NCBI GenBank assembly: GCA_946811185.2 | Contig: OX328107.1 | Location: forward strand, 43,328,360 to 43,392,359 | From: Hippopus hippopus | Taxonomy: Eukaryota; Mollusca; Bivalvia; Cardiida; Cardiidae | Length of the DNA stretch: 64,000 bases | Direction: 5' to 3' | In this document: in pieces, positions 20,215 through 30,100 of the stretch | Layout: each line of letters starts with the position of its first letter | Numbering within the stretch: position 1 is the stretch's first letter | Notes under the pieces: model-generated | What the model was told of the DNA's origin: nothing | The model's input: the letters and a program-made list of their open reading frames with translations, nothing else | The model's database searches: none | Made by a program: the position numbers and the translations under genes

Positions 20215-21520
20215 ATGTTAAACTTGCGATCCCTGGAATGAAGGCAATTTTGACCCCAGACCTACAATATGAAACTAGAATGTGTGGTTATAAACAAAAA
20301 GATTTTTTAATCTTGCCCAATAAAAAGTCATGTAAAACAAGTTTGCTGAATAAAAGGCCCTGTAAAATATGTGATCCATGACACAGGTTTATCAAGTTTT
20401 CACTATAAAAGCCAATGTAAAACTTGTGACCCCTGGTGTGGAGTCAAACTTGACCCCCAAAGTTAAAATTTGGGCCCTCTTGGTAGAGGCCTATTATATA
20501 AAGTTACATGCAAAATTTGGTAGCCCTAGGCCTAAATATGGCTATGTACAAGTAGATTATTAAAGTTTCCTTATATAAGACCATGTAGAACTTGTGACCC
20601 CCTGGGGTGGGGCTACATTTGACCCCCTGGGGTGGGGCTACATTTGACCCCCTGGGCTATAATTTTGGCACCCTTGATAGAGACCCCCTAGATAAAGCTA
20701 AATGCAAAATTTGATAGCCCTAGCCCTTATAGCTAGATGCGAAAGATTTTCCTATATAAGCCCGCCTATGTAAAACATGTTACCCCCCGGGGCGAAGTCA
20801 AATTTGACCCTCGGCTATAATTTGGACACCCTTGGTACAGGTCCACTAGATAAAGCTACATGCCAAATTTGGTCGCCCTAGGCCCCATGGCTAGGTCAAA
20901 GAAGAATTCTAAAGTTCTCCCTATATAAGCCCATGTAAAACTTGTTATATAAGCCCATGTAAAACTTGTTACCCCCGGGCAGGGCCTAATTTGACCCCAG
21001 GGCTATAATTTGAACAATCTTGGCAGAGGTCCACTAGATAAAGCTACATGCCAAATTTGGTAGCTCTAGACCCTATGGCTAGGTAGAAGAGGAATTTTAA
21101 AGTTCTCCCTAAATAAGCCCATGTAAAACTTGTGACCCCCGGGGCGGGGTTAATTTTGACCCCAGGGCTATAAATTGAAGAAACTTGGTAGAGGTCCACT
21201 AGATAAAGCTACATGCCAAATTTGGTAGCCCTTGGCCTTACGGTTTCAGACAAGAAGATTTTCAAAGATTTTCAAAATTTTTCAGTTTTGTTGCCATGGC
21301 AACCAGAGTTTTTGAAGGAATTAAATTCTTTCAAGAAATTCTGAAGAGGACCATGGCAGGATCATTTCTGTGAAGTTTCATCAAAATTGGATGGGTAGTT
21401 TCAGAGAAGAAGACGTTTCAAAAAAAAGTTAACGCACGGACGGACGCACGGACGGACGGACGCACGACGGACAACAGGCCATGACATAAGCCCGCTGGCC
21501 TTCGGCCAGTGGAGCTAATA
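20215..21520 (-). mobile_element. CCACTGGCC-ended tandem-core element, minus strand
   Basis: Ends GCTGGCCTTCGGCCAGTGGA at 21518. Seven or so core units carry GCCCATGTAAAACTTGTGAC and TGACCCC...GGGCTATAATTTG. A 31-bp part (GACCCCCTGGGGTGGGGCTA) is duplicated at 20597-20660. A CGGACGGACGCACG run lies near the end. Confidence 0.75.
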
Positions 21521-21524
21521 ACAT

Positions 21525-22435
21525 TGGTATAAACGCTGAAAATACATGTTTTTGATACCTAGCTAAAATTTCCAAAGAATTTGCTTTGTTCACCTTATTT
21601 CATAATATAACAATTACACAAAAATCAGTCTTAAAAACTTTAAACAAATAAAATTTGCAATTACTTTCTTCAAATTGATTCAAGTCTGAATAAATGAAAA
21701 ATGAAATAAGGGTTATATATATTTTTACCTCTTCAAACAACCATTATTATTATTACCTGAATGGCCAATCAAAAAACAAAGATTTACATTTAGCCCTATT
21801 TAATTGCCATTTTGCATAGGGTTTGGCCAAAGCTATCTCAGCCAAAACTTTAAACCTCTGTCTTAATCATCATCCGATTTTTCAGCATTGAAATATCATA
21901 GATAAATGACTTACCAATCATGTTAAGCTTTGGTTACAGTTGGATACCTTGTCTTATAATATTTTTGTAAATGGCAAAACTATCACGTTATATACAACAA
22001 CTGCCTGTGTTGCAAATGATAAAAGATGCCTATACACTGTTTACCAACTTACAACAATTGATAGTATTGCATTAGTTGTACTAATCCTTCAAGTTGGAAA
22101 TTCACTTGGAAAAATAAAGCAAAGCCTATCATGAAGTCATGTTTTTTATTAGTTAGGCTGTTTTCAAAGAAAATCTGAGGTATTGCTATAGCCTTGGCAT
22201 CCATGTTGTTGGCGTTCTCGGCGTAGGCACCCGCATGCGGTGCTCTTGTGTCTCGTATGCCCCCACATTGATGGATTCAGAGCATTATGTCAGTCCAATT
22301 ATCCAAAACTTAAAATTATGTCTCCCCGCTGTTGTTTTTGGCAGCACAGTCTGTCTGTCTCTCTGTTCATCTGCTTTTCCGATTCCAGATGAAATCTCTG
22401 AATATGTTAGGATGATTTTGATATAATTTCATACA
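21525..22435. other. Unassigned AT-rich stretch
   Basis: No exon signals linked to the neighbouring genes; a short GC-richer patch near 22200-22270 only. Confidence 0.45.
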
Positions 22436-22439
22436 TTTG

Positions 22440-22870
22440 TTCAGTATAACCTACCGGCAGTTGTGTAAAAAACCAAAAATTTCATCGGCTCAAAACCAGG
22501 GTATGTCTTTTTTGAAAAGAATAGCCTGCCCTTGATAAACCATATAAGTTACAAATATACTCAGGTGAGCGATATAGGACCATCATGGTCCTCTTGTTTT
22601 GATTGATGCAATATGGCCGACCTGGAGCCATTTCGAGTTACGCGGTTGCATAAATGTTTGAAAAGGTCTCTTTTGGCGGGGGATATCATTTCAACAAAAT
22701 TGCTTGTTCATTTAGCTGTATCTAGTGGGCTACTACCAAAAAAGCCCAAATTATAGCCCTGGGGTCAAATTAGGCCCAAATTTGACAGTTACAAGTTTTA
22801 CGTTGGCTTTTAATGTGAAAACTTAAATGTTCCTCTTCCTAACCATAAGACCTAGGGCAACAACTTTGCA
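22440..22870 (+). repeat. Fragments of CCACTGGCC-family core and 3' end
   Basis: 3' end GAGCGATATAGGACCATCAT then GGTCCTCTTG at 22567-22600; a separate core piece (TAGCCCTGGGGTCAAATTAG) at 22720-22870. Between them a 100-bp block shared with 44225-44310. Confidence 0.55.
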
Positions 22871-22889
22871 ATCATGTTTCTAAAGCTTC

Positions 22890-23640
22890 ATGCCAGGTTG
22901 AATGGTGTTTATACTGCTTTCAAACTTATTTCAGTCATACCATGGCAACAGTTCACATAGGGCTCTTGAGTTTGTTATTTGAGAAACATTTCTCTAACAG
23001 TAATGAACTTTGGTAACTCTCTGAAATCCTGAGTTGATTTGACGTTTCAGACTCCACTCAGCAAAATAATGGACTTAGTCTGTCAACTGGGTTGTCGTTT
23101 TATTTTGCCGAGTCGAATCTGAAACACGTTGACTCAGGATTTGAAAATGGTACTCAAGTGTCAATGTTAGTGAAATACCTCTCAAATAAATGAGTCTGCG
23201 AGAGTCAGAAAGTGAGTCTGCCAGCACATTAAAGCAAAATAAGACCCTGTTTCATGAAACTGAGACCCGTGGTGTCTTGCCCAAGGACACTCCGCCTGGC
23301 CGGGTGGCACAGTGGTTAGCGTATCTGACTCGTGACCTGGAGGTTGCGGATTCGATACCCGGTTGCAGCAAACTTTCTCTCACCTCTGATGTGTATGAGA
23401 AAAGTAGTCAGTGGCTTTGGAGAGAAAGTTGTGTCGGTACTAGTGTGAAAGAGCCAGGAACACACACAGGTGCGTCACTGACCGCCATGATATGACCTAA
23501 GCTATTAAAATGGCGTTAAACTCCAATACAATGCAAACAAAACCAAGGACACTCCCACAAAGACTCAGCGTGGCTTGAGCCACTTCCAGTAAGGCTTGAG
23601 CCACTTTACCACTGAGCTACGCAGGACTCCTTTGATGCCA
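22890..23640 (-). mobile_element. Older SINE, interrupted
   Basis: GGTTGAATGGTGTTTATACT at one end and CTTTACCACTGAGCTACGCA (B/A-box complement) at the other; split by the younger SINE at 23294-23542 and carrying extra sequence near 23000-23250. Confidence 0.55.
23294..23542 (+). mobile_element. tRNA-derived SINE with 13-bp TSD, inserted in an older SINE
   Basis: CCAAGGACACTCC flanks it at 23281-23293 and 23543-23555. Head GGGTGGCACAGTGGTTAGCG and GGTTGCGGATTCGATACCC are A and B boxes; the tail ends in CAAACAAAA. Body shares GAAAGAGCCAGGAACACACA with other copies here. Confidence 0.88.
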
Positions 23641-23664
23641 GGTACCATTCCTTTCTCACAGAAT

Positions 23665-23860
23665 GTCAGAAGACGAGTTAAGTATTATTTGAATCATTTT
23701 ATGAAGAAGTAGAAAATTGTTCAAAAGGAGAAAGTACTGGTGACCAGCATTTCTTCTTTCCTCTCAGCTTTGAATGTTTGCCGCAGGGTAGTTGACCCTT
23801 TAGTATACGATTCCCAGTTTTAATGACCCTGATAAAGAAAGCATCTAAAAGATTGAAATC
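23665..23860 (+). mobile_element. Decayed family A MITE and adjoining short-side fragment
   Basis: GAGAAAGTACTGGTGACCAG hairpin near 23730, then an inverted short side GACCCTTTAGTATACGATTC. Confidence 0.5.
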
Positions 23861-23934
23861 TGGATCAAGATCTTTAGTTCAAAAAATTTATTCATGAAAA
23901 TTCATTTTATATGACATGAAACAAGTAAACATGA

Positions 23935-24055
23935 AATGAGCCGTGCTGTGAAAAGGGGGCTTGATGTATCTGTGAAAAGTATCGACCCAGGTCAGCCTGC
24001 ACAATCCGTGGGTCATGCAGATGTATTAAGCCCCTTTTTGACAGAGCATGGTTCA
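23935..24055. mobile_element. Family C copy, short
   Basis: GTGAAAAGGGGGCTTGATGT, CAGGTCAGCCTGCACAATCC and GCCCCTTTTTGACAGAGCAT; 10 bp from the SCNM1 stop. Confidence 0.6.
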
Positions 24056-24065
24056 AATAAATATG

Positions 24066-24156
24066 TCAAGTAATGTTTGGTGGTTCCTCATCTGAATCAA
24101 ACTCTGCTTCTTCATCCCGTATCCAGTTCCCGTCCCAGTCTCTCTTCCATCCTGAC
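24066..24156 (-). CDS. SCNM1: SCNM1 terminal exon
   Basis: After TTGTTCTAG: GSGWKRDWDGNW then IRDEEAEFDSDEEPPNIT and TGA. The W...D..G.W..DE..EFDSDEE-PP pattern is the most conserved C-terminal feature of SCNM1. Confidence 0.88.
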
Positions 24157-27100
24157 CTAGAACAAATAAGACAAGAATTGCTTGTTTTCATGTTCAGCAA
24201 TATAAATAAGGAATGAAATTCTCCGGCTCGACTTTTCACCACACAATCCTAATTTTTCAGACTACCCTGAGGAAAATGCCTTTTTGAAAACATTACGGGA
24301 AAGGAAGAAAATGCTGGTAACCAAAATGTTTTCTACCCTATCAAAGACAAATTACATCATTTACATTGTTGTGTGCAAGTGCGTTTAATATGGACAAGTC
24401 TAAAATTTTGTTGTTCAGTAAAGAGTAAAAACTTTACTAGATTATAAAATTTTAGCCAAGTCCAGATTGAATGCCTGTGTAGACGACAAATGTGACTTGA
24501 CTGTGTAGGAAAGGTAGAAACCTTGTGGGAAAGGCAGAAAATGCTGGTGGACTCCATTTCTCCTTTTCCCACAATGTTTTAAAAAGCCCTCTTTGTCAGG
24601 GTTGTAAAAACTCTGGATTGTGTGGTAAGGGGCCAACTCCTTACCACCTTTGTTTGAGTGTTTTAAGGACCCTGGGTAAGAGAGCTTTTAATAACACTGG
24701 AAAACAGTAAAAATGCTGAAAACCACAATTTGCCTTGTTCCAACAATATTTTCATCTCTTTTCAAAGACTAACCCAATCTTACGAGGACTTCACTTTTTA
24801 CATGTCATCTGCTACTGCTTCCAAATTGGACAAGTCTTAATATTTTGTTATCTGGTAAGGAATCAAGATTAACATATCTTCAACTATGTTGCTGTTTTGC
24901 ATAGCTTGGTGGTAAAGTGCAGGACTTGAAACTAAATATGTATTTACCAACCATTCGTAACCCTTTCCCAAACAACAAACTTTAAACCCTTCCAAATTCA
25001 AGGCATCTGCAGACAACAAATTTGAAGGAGGTACAAATGAACTCATGTGTTTTCATAGGGTATAAAACATGGTGGGAAAAGGAGAAAATGCTGGTTACCA
25101 GCATTTTCTCCTTTTCCCTCAATGTTTTCAAAAGGCCTCTTCTTCAGGGTTGTGAAAACAAGGGATTGTTTGGTAAAGGGTTAAGAACAATGTTAGTCTT
25201 TTTCTCCAGAATTTTCTAAATTTGAAAGTAACACAACTTTTGATTGGCTATACCATTTGGTTAAGCCAATATGATGTTGTTTTACTGTCAAATTTTGAAA
25301 GTCTTGTAGAATAAGACTAAAAACTTTCCTAAGAATGGTACAGGTCCCTGACTCAAGCCTAACATTTTTTTTTTTTTTTTTTTTTTTTTTGGAGGGGGGG
25401 GGGGGGTCCTTGGGCATGACATTTCAGAGCACTAGCCTAGTGCTGACAAAACCCATGATATATATGAATGTGTGGACTGTGGCCATGATATGACTGAAGT
25501 AATGTTGATAGCAGTATACAACACCATAAGGTAAAATGAGAAGTGGAAAAAATGACAGATCTTTTTCACCATTTACCCCACGATCCCTACTGTTAACAAT
25601 CCTGACAAAGAGAGCTTTTGAAAACATTGTGGGAAAAGGAGAATATGCTGATAACCAGGATTTTCTCCTTTTCCCACAATATTTTCTTCCCTAACAAGGT
25701 CAAATTTTGTCATTTGGGCCATCTTCAATTTTCCGTCTGCAAATGCTTTCAATTTGGACTGGACTGAAATTATGTCGTTTGGTAAAGAGTTAAAATTGCC
25801 CTAATCTGACAGAAGAAAAACTATACAGTGCAATGAAAAGGTACCTAGCTATCAACATACCCGAAAGCATTTAAAAATTCCTGTGCCCTCTGTTTAGTTA
25901 TGGAAGTGGAAACACTAGAGAGAGGTTGATTCCCAGCTTCTGAAGTGGATACGACACCATCAATACCATCACTTGAGCTTCCTTTATTGCCTTTGTCCAC
26001 AGGTTTCTCCTGCCTCACTTTACTCTGATAAACAGGTGCAACAAAGCTTTTTCCTTTCATTTGCTTGAATTTGTCCCAAGACAAGGCTGTATGTTTCTCT
26101 ACTACGGCATGCTGACGTTCTAAATTCATCTGTATATTTGGAACATGTTTAGAGCTATTTTGATGTCTCCGAGAGAAATAAAACTTAGAAATGTTATTTT
26201 CCCCTCCATGGTTTATAAACTTTCTCACATTCTTTAACTCAAGTTCTTGTTCGTCATGTTCCACTGGCTCTGACAATCTGTTATCATCTTTGGTACTAGG
26301 CACAAAACCCTTGCCCCTCGGCTGTGAATGGAAGGATTTATCAGCTCTGCCACTTAATTCTATTCCTTCCTTGGGTTTTACATCACTTAATGATGGTTCA
26401 GTTTGTCTCTCGAATCTGTTTCCAGGAAGCATTTGACGTGGTGTTGCATTTATGAAAGTACTTGAAGCAGTATAATCTAGTTCTATGGCTATTTTTCTCT
26501 GATATGGCTTTGATCTTTTTTTAAAATCCAGTTGCGGGCGCTTTTTGTCTTCAATTGAAACCTGAAATGAATCACTGATTTTATATCTATACCTCACATC
26601 AAAATTTTAGAATTGCCCAAACTGAAAGCATTTGCAGGCAACAATAAAATTTTATCAAATTACAGAAAACATATTTACACAGATTTTAAATTAGAAGTAC
26701 CATACCTTTTTGTCATTGGCTTCATTTTAGTAATTAATAACGTTCTCTCACGTCCTTTGTCTGGACATGTCTGTAAACAAAATATGCGTTTTTTGGCACA
26801 TGAAACCATACTATTTCACGGAAACGCTGCTGTACCGTGAAAAAACTTCCTGTATGATGTGCAATGTCATATCACCGTGTTACTGGACCATGTATCTATA
26901 AAGACACGGTTAATTTCCAACGCTAACTAGGCTTTTGAAAAACAAGTTTGTTCTTGCACTTGAAAAGAATGCCCCTAGATTTCAAAACACATGGTTTATG
27001 CAGGATGGTGCTTCGACACACACATCTAACACTGTGATGGACTTTTTATACGATATGTTCAGTGATAGGGTAAAATCAATACGGCATTTGGAAGCAAAAT

Positions 27101-30100
27101 ATTGAGGAATGTCGTGACCTGTGCACAGTACTGACCTCAACCCATGCGACTTCTTAGGGCTTGTTCAAAGTCATAAGTCTAAAATCTCACACCAGACAGC
27201 AAAGACATGTTTTTTAAGAATATTAAATGTGAAATCAAGAAGAATGATATAGGAATGTGTGCACCAATTTCATCGTGCCTGTTCAGCATGGAAAGAGTAT
27301 AAAAGGCTGTCATATTGAAAACCGTCATGAATTACTGAAATGGCGTCAATGACAAAAAATACTTTTAATTTAAAATCTATAAAAATGTGTAATGTAACTA
27401 AAATTGAAAATAATTATCACACAAAAAACTTACGTATTTTATGTACATGTATATATATTTTATCTCTTCATCTGAAATTAAAAGCTATATTCGAAACATA
27501 CAAAAGTGTTACCTTACTTTCTGGACACCTGATACATGTAATTCCATAAGGAAATACATGCACCATTAAAAAGATAAATTTCTTATAGATTTCTTTTTCA
27601 TTTGTTGATGGTTTGCCAGCTATTGCCTTACTTAAATCAGAGTGCCTTCTCAAAACACACTATAAAGTTGGTTGTAAGAGTCTTGCTTGTAAACATGTTC
27701 ACTTGCTTTCAAAATGTGGATCAAGATCAGACTTTATTCAAAGAGCAGAATAATTTCTACTACTTTTTTCCTTAGACCATAAAAATCCAAAAACACAAGA
27801 TTCTATGATAGTGTATTGAAGGATTTACCTGTGTCTTTTCTGTTTCAGATATAATCTCTTTTTCATGCTGTCGTTTTAATATCAGGTCTTGGAGCTCCTG
27901 CTCTTTGTGCTCAAGGTACACAAGACCTGAAAAGTATTCTTTTGATGAAACTCTGTCATCTCTTGTACTTATCCGTTGCCACAATATAGTCGTTTTTTAA
28001 ACAACAGAAGCCATCTCCCCTTCTGCTTCAAAATTAGTTTTACAGCTTTGAAAGCCATGGATTACTATATTATATATATATATATACTACTTTCAACCCT
28101 TTACCACAAAACCCCATGTTTTAACAACCATACTGTAAAGGGCTTTTGAAACTTGTAACCAGCATTTTCTTTTCCCACAATTTTTCTTTCATCCTCTCGA
28201 AAAGAAGTACCATCATTTGTACCACATTAAATTTGTTGTCTGCAAACACTTTCAAGTTGGAAAATTTTGTTCTCTAATAAAGGGTTTAGTTAAGATATGT
28301 AAGACCTGAAAGATACTTGAAACAGAAAAAGTATGAACCAACCCTCATCTCACACTATCAACCCTCTCCAACAAACAGACATTTAGCAAAAATATAACTC
28401 ATGAAGTCACTTTCAAACCAGGAGAAAAATCTACATCTACCACAATCTTTACTTAAGAGGTAACTAAAGTGTGGTATCCATAGGTCAATTGTATGGTGTT
28501 TAACACCGTTTTCGACTTTATTTCATTTATATCAATGCAGCCAGTGCACCTATCCATGCTTTCTTTGAGATTCTTCTACCAGTGTATCAAGCAATTTTCA
28601 TCCCAAGACATTGGCTAATTTACCCTTAACTATTATCAAAGCAATGATAAGCGGTGACAAGAATGAATCCCATCGCAATGAACATCATCAATCCTTAAAA
28701 GAAAAACTTCTTCACGCTGGGAATAATATGGATGTGAAAAGGTAATGGCTTCAAAATATCTTGAGATTTTTTTTTTTGTCATACATCAGAACCACAATCT
28801 CCAGTGGCAATTTGTTCTTGCCATGAAAGAACCAAGCACAGATTTAAACCTTAGACCACCATATAACTGAATGAATCTACAATCATTTACAACACAATAA
28901 ATGAAAAAGATCAAAGTACAGAATTCAGATACCATTTCGACCATCCATTCCTTATAACATCCTTTCCCTAAATTTGAAAGGGGCAGAATTTATGATTTGC
29001 TAAACCAAATGGATTTGCTAAACCAAATGGTTTTGCCAATCGAACCCTGAGTTACTGTATATATCTAGAATTAGACAAAGATGACAATTTAGAAGTTTGT
29101 TAATACACCCCTTATCTCTGAAAATTTAGAGGAAAAAAGGCTTTTTAACCTTATACCAAACAATCCTGGGTTTTAATGACCCTATAAAAAAGACGCTTGA
29201 AATCACTGTGGGAAACAGAGAGAATGCTGGTAACCAGCATTTTTTCCTTTTTCCACCATGTTTTCTACCCTTTCAAACACAAATTTCAATTTTGGAGCCA
29301 CATTTATATTGTTGTCTGCAAATGCTTTCAATTTGAACAGGTTTAATATTTTGTTGTCTGGTGAAGAGTTCAAAAGTTTTGGGGTGACGAGAAAATGCTG
29401 GTAACCAATACTTTCCTACAATGTTTTCTACCAAGTCAAAACAGAGTCCCTCTGTCTACCCACATCTTGTTGTCATTTGCAAGACCCAACAAAAAAATAT
29501 CTGTGTTTAGGGTTTCGGTCCAAGATGCTGTAGGTTGGGTAGGTCGAGATTTTTTTTTTCCATAAACTTTTTTACACTGACCATGTACCGAAATCACACC
29601 CGACAGATTTTTTTTCAATCTTAGCATAAAAAGTATAGGGTCGGCAGCATTTTCTAGGTAGGTTTGGGAAACCCCAAACACAAATATTTTTTTGATAGGC
29701 CCAATCACTGTTTTTTTTAGACCAGTGTAAAATTTTGTCACTTACTATTATGGTGTTTTTTTCCTTGCTTATGAACCTGGAACATATTGATGGTATCAAA
29801 TGTGGGTGCATGTTTACACACTTTACACACATACCTGCAAAATTATGTTTACAAATTTTACACACATACCTGCACAATTATCTTTACACACTTTACACAC
29901 ATACCTGCAAGATTATTATATTTGTGCCACGCTCCGGGAAGAGGGATTTAATGTATCTGCAAAAGGTTGCGACCAAAGTCAGCCTGCGCGATCCGCACAG
30001 CCTGGCCCAAGTCAAAACTTTGCAACTGGTCGATTCTATGCATGTCCAAGCACTATTCTACCTCATGTTTTATGGATCCAAAATTATATGATGACTTGCT

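Noticed and set aside
25845..26597. 250-codon ORF as an independent gene
   Set aside because: Splice sites at 26561 and 25861 and in-phase neighbours make it one exon of SCNM1; its ATG and stop lie in introns.
27494..27535. CIRCPES on the minus strand as the missing SCNM1 zinc finger
   Set aside because: It lies downstream of the exon it should precede and coincides with the mariner end; no His pair follows.
29436..29877. Cys-rich 101-codon frames
   Set aside because: Produced by a 35-bp minisatellite and a MITE; the Cys spacing only reflects the repeat unit.
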